Shown here piece after piece: positions 1 through 5,447 of a stretch of 8,882 nucleotides of DNA. The position numbers and the translations under genes are program-made. The stretch comes from an uncultured Chloroflexota bacterium (GTDB lineage: Bacteria > Chloroflexota > Dehalococcoidia > UBA2979). The DNA is taken from the NCBI GenBank assembly GCA_902827055.1, contig CADEHD010000068.1:1-8882 (forward strand), given 5' to 3'. Under the pieces are notes generated by a model that did not search any database, had not been told where the DNA came from, and was given only the letters and a program-made list of their open reading frames with translations. Numbering within the stretch: the stretch's first letter is position 1; each line of letters opens with the position of its first letter.

Positions 1-1
1 G

Positions 2-454
2 GTTCACGATCACCTGCGGGTTCGCGCTTTCGCCGAGACGCTCGCCGATCGCGGGCGCCAGACGCGCGACATCGAGCAGCTCACGGAGTCCGTGCGCGCC
101 GCGCTGAGCCGCCAGATCTCGATGCAGCATCGCGCCGAGGATGGGCACCTCTATGCGATCACGCTGCAGCCGCGACTCGAGCAGACTCTCGCCGGCGCGT
201 TGCAGGCGACCGACCGAGGGACGGCGATCGTCATCGAGCCGGACCTGATGCAGCGCGTGCTGATGCGCGTCGCGGCCCAGGTGGAGACGGCCGCCGCGAC
301 CGGCGTGCAGCCGGTGCTCCTGTGCTCGGCCCGGATTCGACGCCCACTCAGGCGGCTTATCGAGCGGGCACTGCCGGCGCAGCCGGTACTCGCGTACGCC
401 GAGGTGACGGGTGAGGTGGACGTGCAGTCCGCCGGCATGGTGGAGGTCTCGTGA
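2..454 (+). CDS. flhA: Flagellar export gate protein FlhA, C-terminal fragment
   Basis: This is the last ~150 residues of FlhA, the inner-membrane export-gate component of the flagellar type III secretion system. The cytoplasmic C-terminal domain docks chaperone-substrate complexes and sorts substrates. The reading frame is open from the left edge, so the membrane part and the real start lie outside the window. Family-typical stretches are visible: the VRAALSRQI segment, IEPDLMQRVLMRVA, PVLLCSARIRRPLRRLIERA, and the ending LAYAEVTGEVDVQSAGMVEV, which matches the usual LSYNE-(x)n-VQSxGxV end of FlhA. An internal GTG at 92 could be mistaken for a start, but FlhA homology continues upstream of it. 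The stop codon shares a base with the ATG of the next gene, so flhA and flhF are translationally coupled, as in Bacillus and many other flagellates. Confidence 0.93.
   Translation, partial: VHDHLRVRAFAETLADRGRQTRDIEQLTESVRAALSRQISMQHRAEDGHLYAITLQPRLEQTLAGALQATDRGTAIVIEPDLMQRVLMRVAAQVETAAATGVQPVLLCSARIRRPLRRLIERALPAQPVLAYAEVTGEVDVQSAGMVEVS
442..446 (+). promoter_or_regulatory. Ribosome binding site of flhF
   Basis: GGAGG inside the end of flhA. The spacer is 7 nt to the ATG at 454 but only 4 nt to the GTG at 451, which favours the ATG as the flhF start. Confidence 0.55.
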
Positions 455-1674
455 TGCGGCCACAGACGTTCACCGCTGCTTCGATGTCGGAGGCGTACGA
501 GCAGGTGCGCGCTGCGCTCGGCTCTGACGCGCTGATCCTCTCGACGCAGAGCTCTCCACGATTCGGGGGGGCCGAGCTGGTCGAGATCGTCGCGACGGCA
601 GCCCCGGCCGATGCGTCGCGCCCTGGCCTCGAGAATGACCTGGCTGCGCATGAACTCGCGCGGACGCTCGCGGAGACGGCAGCGCGGAGGCCGATGCCTG
701 CGACCATTGACGACGTTGAGGAGCAGGAAGGTCAGCCCCTGCGGTCGCCCGAGGAGCTACTGGCCACCATCGAGGAGCGGACGCGGGTCATGGAGTCGAG
801 CATGCGCTGGCTGACCGCGCGCCGCGCGCAGTCCGTGCTCGATGGCGGCCCGGGCGCACTCCGCGACGTCTATGACCGTCTCGTGGAGCACGGCGTGGTG
901 CCCCGCCTCCTGGAGCCGTTGCTGCAGAAGCTCGAGGGCCAGCTGCGCGGCGAGCCCACGACGCGTGAAGCGCTCCGTGCAGCGGAGCGCGCGCTTGCCG
1001 CCCTGCTGCCGCCGGTGCCGCGCCTGGAGCTGGGGCATGCCGGCCAGGTGGTGTTCGTCGTGGGCCCGGCGAGCGTCGACAAGACATCGATCGCCCTCCG
1101 GCTCGCGCGCGAGGTGTCGGGCGGGCGTCGAGGTGTGGTCGCGAGTACGGACACCGACCGCGCGGGCGCCCCGCAGCAGTTCGTTGCCGCCGCGAACGCC
1201 GCGGGCGTCGAGTCGCGCGTCTGCTACGCCCCCGCCGAGCTCCGCACAGTGCTGCGCGAGGAGGCCGCGAGCCTCGTGGTCGTCGACGTCGCCGGCGGCA
1301 CCGGGGCACGGGCAGACCGCATGCTCGAGTTGAAGACCTTCATGCAGGTCGCGCCGCGTCGCGACGTGCTGCTCGCGCTGCCCGCCTCGATGAACGCCGC
1401 CGACGCCCAGCGCGTCGTGGCGGCGTACGCACCTCTCGAGCCCGCCGGGCTCGTGCTCAGCGGCATCGACGACGCGATCGGCTTCGGCGGCGTGCTGTCG
1501 GCCGTGCTGGCACCGGGCATCGGTGTGGCGTTCACGGCGACGGCGACGACGACGGAGCCGCTGGCCGTGGGCGACAACCACGCGCTCGCGCTTGCAGCGC
1601 TCATCGGGCGCTGGCCGTCGGTCGGCCAGGACGTCGCTCCAGTGGGGGGTCGGGCGCGTGTCGCCGTCCGATGA
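454..1674 (+). CDS. flhF: FlhF-like SRP-family protein with degenerate GTPase motifs
   Basis: FlhF is an SRP-type GTPase (relative of Ffh/FtsY) that sets flagellar number and position and recruits early basal-body parts. The 406-residue protein has the expected N-terminus (QTFTAASMSEAYEQV, then LGSDALILST), a helical N domain (about 100-185) and a G domain (about 198-385). The fold can be followed, but the nucleotide-binding motifs are eroded. The P-loop reads GPASVDKTS (204-212) where GPTGVGKTT is usual, with Asp209 replacing the essential Gly. The DTAGR switch motif reads DVAGG (278-282), DTYR reads DTDR (233-236), TKLD reads SGID (336-339), and the GQxVPxD closing motif is not recognisable. 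It is intact in length with no frameshift. A scaffold-type pseudo-GTPase is therefore likely (inference). An alternative start is the GTG at 451. No flhG/MinD-like gene follows. Confidence 0.85.
   Translation: MRPQTFTAASMSEAYEQVRAALGSDALILSTQSSPRFGGAELVEIVATAAPADASRPGLENDLAAHELARTLAETAARRPMPATIDDVEEQEGQPLRSPEELLATIEERTRVMESSMRWLTARRAQSVLDGGPGALRDVYDRLVEHGVVPRLLEPLLQKLEGQLRGEPTTREALRAAERALAALLPPVPRLELGHAGQVVFVVGPASVDKTSIALRLAREVSGGRRGVVASTDTDRAGAPQQFVAAANAAGVESRVCYAPAELRTVLREEAASLVVVDVAGGTGARADRMLELKTFMQVAPRRDVLLALPASMNAADAQRVVAAYAPLEPAGLVLSGIDDAIGFGGVLSAVLAPGIGVAFTATATTTEPLAVGDNHALALAALIGRWPSVGQDVAPVGGRARVAVR
1644..1649 (+). promoter_or_regulatory. Ribosome binding site of the PilZ gene
   Basis: A run of six G bases near the 3' end of flhF lies 8 nt before the GTG at 1658. 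It supports that GTG as the start rather than the far-upstream ATG at 1523. An extension to 1523 would add an Arg/Ser-rich segment that is simply flhF read in another frame. Confidence 0.4.
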
Positions 1675-2350
1675 CAGCTACGTCTCCCTGCCCCGCGGAC
1701 TGCGGGTCAGCGTGTCGGCGACGCCAGGCGCGGAGCCGTTCGATGCCGTCGTGCGCGCGATCGCGAAGGATCGCGTGACACTCGGCGTGCTCGACCTGCC
1801 CGAAGATCCGTCGGCGCTGGTCGGGCTTCGTGTAGGCATCGCGGCGCAGGTCCACGGACGGCGCTACGAGCTGGACTCGAACGTGCTCGCGGTGGAGCTG
1901 CTGCCACCCGGCCTCGTCCTCAGCCTGCCCACCGAGGCGCGGCGTTCGCAGCGTCGGAACTTCTATCGGCTGAACGTCAGCATCGATGCGCGCGGATCGT
2001 GGGTCGAACGGACCGAGTCGGCGGACGCCGATGATGCCGACGAGGAGCTGGAGACCCCCACGCCGCTCGCTGGGGGCGCGCGCCTGCTCGATATCAGCGG
2101 CGGCGGGGCGCTTGTGCGCACGCGCGAGCACGTACCCATCGATGCCCTGCTCACGCTCGCCTTCAGCCTCGAGCACGGTGCTCCCGATGTCGAAGTGCGG
2201 GCTCGTGTGCGGTCCGTCCGCCAGGAGGAGCGCACCCACGCATACCGCCTTAATACGGAATTCGAAGGAATTGCCCGTCGCACGCAAGAGCAGATAGTGC
2301 GTTTCATCTTTCAGCAGCAAACACTGCTCAGCCGGCGAAGGAGCGCCTGA
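1658..2350 (+). CDS. YcgR-like c-di-GMP-binding PilZ protein
   Basis: This is a 230-residue, two-domain protein of the YcgR/DgrA type. These proteins bind c-di-GMP and slow the flagellar motor or otherwise tune motility. The N-terminal part (about 8-92) has the beta-rich YcgR N-domain pattern ending in LVLSLP. The PilZ domain follows, with both c-di-GMP signatures intact: QRRNFYRL (98-105, the RxxxR arginines) and DISGGG (145-150, the D/NxSxxG motif). It ends in the usual C-terminal helix FEGIARRTQEQIVRFIF (202-218). An acidic low-complexity insert (about 117-138) separates the two signatures. I chose the GTG at 1658 because homology begins there and a G-rich Shine-Dalgarno precedes it; it overlaps flhF by 17 nt. 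Flagellar operons in Bacillus, Clostridia and others often carry such a PilZ gene. Binding of c-di-GMP is predicted from the motifs. Confidence 0.85.
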   Translation: MSPSDDSYVSLPRGLRVSVSATPGAEPFDAVVRAIAKDRVTLGVLDLPEDPSALVGLRVGIAAQVHGRRYELDSNVLAVELLPPGLVLSLPTEARRSQRRNFYRLNVSIDARGSWVERTESADADDADEELETPTPLAGGARLLDISGGGALVRTREHVPIDALLTLAFSLEHGAPDVEVRARVRSVRQEERTHAYRLNTEFEGIARRTQEQIVRFIFQQQTLLSRRRSA

Positions 2351-2604
2351 TGTTCATCTTCAAACTCGCGCTCCTCGCGGGTGCGGGCGCGTGCCTGTAC
2401 GTCACCGGCGCCTCGTGGGCCGCGGGGTACCCGCCCGAGATTGCGATCACCCGAGGCGTCGTCGGATTCGTCGCGATGACAGTGCTCGGATTCGTGGGCC
2501 AGGTGACGGTCGCTCGCGGGCACGTTACCGGCCCCAACGTTCCTGCTGCCGCCGACGGGGCGGCCCCATATCTGCTCCCCGAAGAGCCCGAGTCTTCGGT
2601 CTAG
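2350..2604 (+). CDS. Small two-helix membrane protein of unknown function
   Basis: An 84-residue protein that I do not recognise. Two hydrophobic segments are visible: about residues 3-24 (IFKLALLAGAGACLYVTGAS) and about 35-55 (RGVVGFVAMTVLGFVGQV). A short polar loop with YPPE joins them, and a tail rich in Pro, Ala and Glu follows. Its ATG shares one base with the PilZ stop codon (TGATG), so it is almost certainly translated with the PilZ gene. It is followed 42 bp later by the sigma factor gene. The topology and position suggest an inner-membrane accessory protein of the flagellar or PilZ pathway, but there is no sequence motif to name a function. Coupling and two clean helices make it a real gene rather than a chance frame. 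Confidence 0.7.
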   Translation: MFIFKLALLAGAGACLYVTGASWAAGYPPEIAITRGVVGFVAMTVLGFVGQVTVARGHVTGPNVPAAADGAAPYLLPEEPESSV

Positions 2605-2646
2605 GTCCCACCAGCGAGCTGACACGAACGAACGCGGAGTACTCCC

Positions 2647-3462
2647 ATGACCCCACAAGCAGCCCCGAGTGCGGACCAGGGCGAACAGCTGAGCGAGTTG
2701 CAGCGACACAACGCCGAGTTGTGGGAGCGCTACGCGAGCACCGGGGATCCCGGCGTGCGCGAGCGGCTGATCCTGCAGTACGCGCCGCTGGTGAAGTACG
2801 TGATGGGTCGGCTGGCGATTTCATTGCCGGCGATTCTCGACTACGAGGACGTGCTGTCCTCGGGCACGATCGGACTGATCGAGGCCGTCGAGCGCTTCGA
2901 GCCGACCAAGGGCGTGAAGTTCGAGACGTACGCGATCTCGCGGATTCGCGGCTCCATCATCGACACGCTGCGGGCGCTGGACCGCTTGCCGCGATCGGTG
3001 CGGCAGAAGGCGCGCGTCGCTGATCGAGCGGTGGCGAAGCTCACGGTCGACCTCGGCCGCGACCCCACGGACGCCGAAGTCGCGGCGGAGCTCGGTGTCA
3101 CCGTCGAGCAGTACCTCAAGCAGATCGTCGACGTCTCCTGGGTCACCATCTCGCTCGACGCGATGGGCCCCGGCGGCGACGACGACGACGGGCCATCGGA
3201 CATCTCCGTGGCGGACCCGGACGTCGAGGAGGTCACGAGCGGCCTCGAGCGCGAGGAAATGATTGGGGATCTGGCGGCGGCGATCAGGGAACTCCCGGAG
3301 CGCGAACAGATCATCCTGTCGCTCTACTACAAGGACGAGCTCACGATGCGCGAGGTCAGCCGGGTGCTGGACATCTCGGAGTCGCGTGTCTGCCAGCTCC
3401 ACGCTCGCGCCCTCTCCCGGGTACGTGCGTCACTCGCGCGACGGAGACAGGAAGCGGCATGA
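2647..3462 (+). CDS. fliA: Sigma-28 family RNA polymerase sigma factor (FliA/SigD/WhiG type)
   Basis: This 271-residue sigma factor would direct RNA polymerase to late flagellar and chemotaxis promoters. Region 2 (about 25-112) holds YAPLVKYVMGRLA, the DYEDVLSSGTIGLIEAVERF core-binding segment and FETYAISRIRGSIIDTLRALD, which contacts the -10 element. Region 3 begins at PRSVRQKARV (115-124) and has a helix with the pattern DPTDAEVAAELGVTVEQY. An acidic linker (178-197) leads to region 4, with LPEREQIILSLYY (216-228) and the helix-turn-helix LTMREVSRVLDISESRVCQLH (232-252). The sequence looks especially close to Streptomyces WhiG, but the flagellar context and the flgM gene downstream argue for a motility sigma. 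The ATG at 2647 has GGAG at 2636-2639 with a 7 nt spacer. The stop overlaps the next ATG, as for sigD-swrB in Bacillus. Confidence 0.93.
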   Translation: MTPQAAPSADQGEQLSELQRHNAELWERYASTGDPGVRERLILQYAPLVKYVMGRLAISLPAILDYEDVLSSGTIGLIEAVERFEPTKGVKFETYAISRIRGSIIDTLRALDRLPRSVRQKARVADRAVAKLTVDLGRDPTDAEVAAELGVTVEQYLKQIVDVSWVTISLDAMGPGGDDDDGPSDISVADPDVEEVTSGLEREEMIGDLAAAIRELPEREQIILSLYYKDELTMREVSRVLDISESRVCQLHARALSRVRASLARRRQEAA

Positions 3463-3977
3463 CCTTCCAGGCGGCGTTCGGTGCAGTGCTCCTGGTCGGC
3501 TTGCCTGTGCTCCTGCTGGCCCTGGGCGTGCTGGCCCACGCCTACTACATCGCCCGCCCGCGGAGCCTGCAGCGTACGAACCAGATGCTCGAGGAGCTCG
3601 TCGCCGAGTCCCTCGACCAGTTGATCGCTGAGATTCGCGCCACCGCCCCTGCGCCCGAGCGCAACGCGCAGCCCCGACTCGCGCAGCCCGTCGAGGCGCG
3701 CATGGACCCACGCCTCGAGCCGCGACTTGAGCCCCGGCTCGCGCCGGCGAGCGGGCCGCACGGCTTCTCGGCGATGGCCCCGACGACCGCGCACGCATTC
3801 TCCGCAATGAGCGCTGCACCCATGGCCGCCGCGTCTGGCGCGCCCAGCCTGCGACATGCTGTGGGCCAGCTCCTCTCCGAGGGGCTCTCGGATCGCACCA
3901 TCGCGCGACGCCTCGGCGTCGGCATCGAGGAGGTGCGCGCGGCGCGCATGAGCAGCACCTACCGGAGTGCCGCATGA
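3459..3977 (+). CDS. SwrB/DUF6115-like membrane protein with C-terminal HTH-like motif
   Basis: A 172-residue protein with one N-terminal transmembrane helix (about 8-31), a basic segment (IARPRSLQR), an amphipathic stretch that may form a short coiled coil (40-61), a long low-complexity Pro/Ala/Arg linker, and a C-terminal helix-turn-helix-like motif (about 138-163: LLSEGLSDRTIARRLGVGIEEV). This layout matches SwrB (YlxL) of Bacillus, the gene directly after sigD, whose product promotes basal-body and export-apparatus maturation. Family members end in a similar 'G-x-S-x-x-x-I-A-x-x-L-G-I-x-x-x-E' motif. The position directly after the sigma gene, with an ATGA overlap, supports the same assignment. 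The linker holds a PRLE tandem repeat (84-95) and two FSAM copies. Sequence identity to SwrB outside the motif is not obvious, so the call rests on architecture, motif and synteny. Confidence 0.65.
   Translation: MTFQAAFGAVLLVGLPVLLLALGVLAHAYYIARPRSLQRTNQMLEELVAESLDQLIAEIRATAPAPERNAQPRLAQPVEARMDPRLEPRLEPRLAPASGPHGFSAMAPTTAHAFSAMSAAPMAAASGAPSLRHAVGQLLSEGLSDRTIARRLGVGIEEVRAARMSSTYRSAA
3708..3743 (+). repeat. Degenerate 12-bp tandem repeat encoding Pro-Arg-Leu-(Glu/Ala)
   Basis: Three consecutive 12-bp units within the SwrB-like gene encode PRLE, PRLE and PRLA (residues 84-95). The DNA copies differ at synonymous sites (CCACGC, CCGCGA, CCCCGG for Pro-Arg), so the repeat is an old or selected peptide repeat rather than a fresh slippage product. 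Confidence 0.6.
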
Positions 3978-4675
3978 CCCGACCGCTCGCTCGGCTCGCT
4001 CGATTGCGGCTCGCCGGCCTCGCGCTGGGCGTTGTGGCGCTCGCACTGGGCGTCACGCCAACGACCGGCCGCGCGAACGGCGTCCCGACGTTCGTCGACC
4101 TGCGCTACATCGAGGGCCTCTCGAACTGGGGACCCCAGGACCCGACCGGCCGCCTCGAGCTGTCCTTCGCCGAGGGGTACGCGCGCGTGCGCGCGGAGCG
4201 GCTGCCGCGACTCGAGCGCGAGCGCTACCAGGCGTGGCTCGTCAACACGCAGACGAACGACGCGATCTCAGCTGGCCGGTTCAACGCCGATGCCAGCGGG
4301 AACGCGGCGCTCGATGGCACGCTGCCGCTGATTACCGACTTCGGCTTCGACCTGTTCATCCTCACCGTTGAGCCCGAGCCAGACGACGCCCCGCAGCCGT
4401 CCGGCCAGCGCTCGATCGGCGGGCGGTTCACGCTGGCCTCGTCGCACGAGGCGCAGCGGTCCGCTGGCGATGTCACGAACCGCGCGACGCAGCCCTCGAC
4501 TGGCGCCGCGGCCGGCGCGGGGCAGCCCGCGGGGGATGTGAGCAGTCGGCCCGGTCAGCTTCCGAGCACCGGTGAGACGCCGCTGCTCCCCGACGTCATG
4601 CGCGGGCTGGCGCTACTCGGCGCGATGGCCGTCTCCGGCTTCCTCGGGCTCCGCCTGGGACGGAGGAGCTCGTGA
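3974..4675 (+). CDS. Secreted RskA_C-like protein with LPSTG cell-wall sorting signal
   Basis: A 233-residue exported protein. A basic, hydrophobic signal peptide (about 1-35, with a possible cleavage after GRA) is followed by a domain that reads like the extracytoplasmic C-terminal domain of anti-sigma-K factor RskA: GRLELSFAEGYARV, LPRLERERYQAWLV, SAGRFNADASGNAAL, and FILTVEPEPDDAPQPSG (59-144). The cytoplasmic zinc-type anti-sigma domain of true RskA is absent. After a Gly/Ser/Ala/Pro linker (153-195) comes a complete sortase-substrate tail: LPSTGE (196-201), a hydrophobic helix (209-226), and a basic end RLGRRSS. Its ATG overlaps the previous stop, and its stop overlaps the start of the rod gene, so it is embedded in the flagellar operon. 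The predicted product is covalently wall-anchored outside the membrane. No flagellar role is known for such a protein, and none is assigned. Confidence 0.75.
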   Translation: MTRPLARLARLRLAGLALGVVALALGVTPTTGRANGVPTFVDLRYIEGLSNWGPQDPTGRLELSFAEGYARVRAERLPRLERERYQAWLVNTQTNDAISAGRFNADASGNAALDGTLPLITDFGFDLFILTVEPEPDDAPQPSGQRSIGGRFTLASSHEAQRSAGDVTNRATQPSTGAAAGAGQPAGDVSSRPGQLPSTGETPLLPDVMRGLALLGAMAVSGFLGLRLGRRSS

Positions 4676-5445
4676 TCCGAGGCATCTACACCGCCGCGTC
4701 GGGCTTGCTCGTGAACCTGCGACGCCAGGAGGCTGTCGCGAACAACCTCTCGAACCTCAACACCACCGGGTACAAGGAGGACGCCGCCGCCGACTCCTCG
4801 TTCGAGAAGGTACTCGCGACGCGTGTCGGCGAGGCACCGCTCCCAGTGCCGCTCGCGCTCCAGAAGCGCCTCGGCACGATCGGGACCGGCGCCTACCAGG
4901 ACGACCGGCGCCCGGTGCTTCGCCAGGGCACCCTCGCGCGCACCGATGAGGCGCTCGACCTGGCCATCGTTGGCCCCGGGTTCTTTGCCACGCGGGCAGC
5001 CGATGGCCAGACCCTGTACACGCGCGACGGCCACTTCACCACCAACGACGCGGGCGAAATGACCACGTCCGAGGGCCGAGTCGTCCTCGGCGTCGACGGG
5101 CAGCCCATCACCGTCGGCGACGCCGAGCCTCGCGTGCTCCGCAATGGCGAAGTGGTCGTCGGACCAGACGTGGTGGGGCAGGTCGCCCTCTACGCCATCC
5201 CCGCCGACCAGCTCGTGCGGGCCGAGGGCTCCGCGTTCACCGCCGTGGGCACGCCCGCCCTCGCGACCGCGGGCTCCGAGCCGCGCCTGGAGCAGGGGCA
5301 GCTCGAGCAGTCGAGCGTGGAGCTCGCTGCCGAGACGTCGCGGCTGATGCAGGCGTCCCGCCAGTTCGAGGCCAGCCAGCGGCTCATGAAGGAGCTCTCC
5401 CAGAACCTCGAGCGCGCCGTGAACGAAATCGGACGGGTGGGCTAG
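4672..5445 (+). CDS. flgF: Flagellar rod/hook-basal body protein, FlgF (FlhO)-like
   Basis: A FlgF/FlgG-family protein of 257 residues. It would form part of the rod that carries torque from the motor to the hook, after export through the type III apparatus without a cleaved signal. The N-terminal D0 helix reads MIRGIYTAASGLLVNLRRQE, then NNLSNLNTTGYKED, closest in pattern to FlhO/FlgF of Bacillus. The middle has the family segment RQGTLARTDEALDLAIVGPG and then FF, and also LYTRDGHFTTNDAGEM. The C-terminal D0 helix includes LEQSSVELAAETSRLMQASR, continues QFEASQRLMK, and ends NEIGRVG. The GTG start at 4672 forms a GTGA overlap with the preceding stop and has GGAGG at 4662-4666. The split between FlgF and FlgG is tentative, since both are paralogues and monoderms often carry two FlgG-like rods. 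Confidence 0.85.
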   Translation: MIRGIYTAASGLLVNLRRQEAVANNLSNLNTTGYKEDAAADSSFEKVLATRVGEAPLPVPLALQKRLGTIGTGAYQDDRRPVLRQGTLARTDEALDLAIVGPGFFATRAADGQTLYTRDGHFTTNDAGEMTTSEGRVVLGVDGQPITVGDAEPRVLRNGEVVVGPDVVGQVALYAIPADQLVRAEGSAFTAVGTPALATAGSEPRLEQGQLEQSSVELAAETSRLMQASRQFEASQRLMKELSQNLERAVNEIGRVG

Positions 5446-5447
5446 CG

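Noticed and set aside
92..454. A separate 120-residue gene starting at the GTG at 92
   Set aside because: FlhA homology runs upstream in the same frame to the window edge, so this is an internal codon of flhA.
757..1581. A 274-codon - strand frame antisense to flhF
   Set aside because: Arg/His/Gly-rich low-complexity translation with no domain, opposite a coding sequence with clear FlhF homology.
1523..1657. N-terminal extension of the PilZ protein to the ATG at 1523
   Set aside because: The added 45 residues are Arg/Ser-rich out-of-frame flhF sequence. A GTG at 1658 with a G-rich Shine-Dalgarno marks the start of homology.
1601..2320. A 239-codon - strand frame antisense to the PilZ gene
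   Set aside because: No recognisable family, and the opposite strand has intact PilZ signatures in frame.
2605..2646. Promoter or terminator in the gap before the sigma factor gene
   Set aside because: Only 42 bp, with no hairpin followed by T residues and no recognisable -10/-35 pair; only the GGAG at 2636-2639 is convincing.
3974..4675. Calling this protein an anti-sigma factor
   Set aside because: Only the extracytoplasmic RskA_C-like part is present. The N-terminus is a signal peptide rather than a cytoplasmic zinc anti-sigma domain, and FlgM is the operon's anti-sigma.
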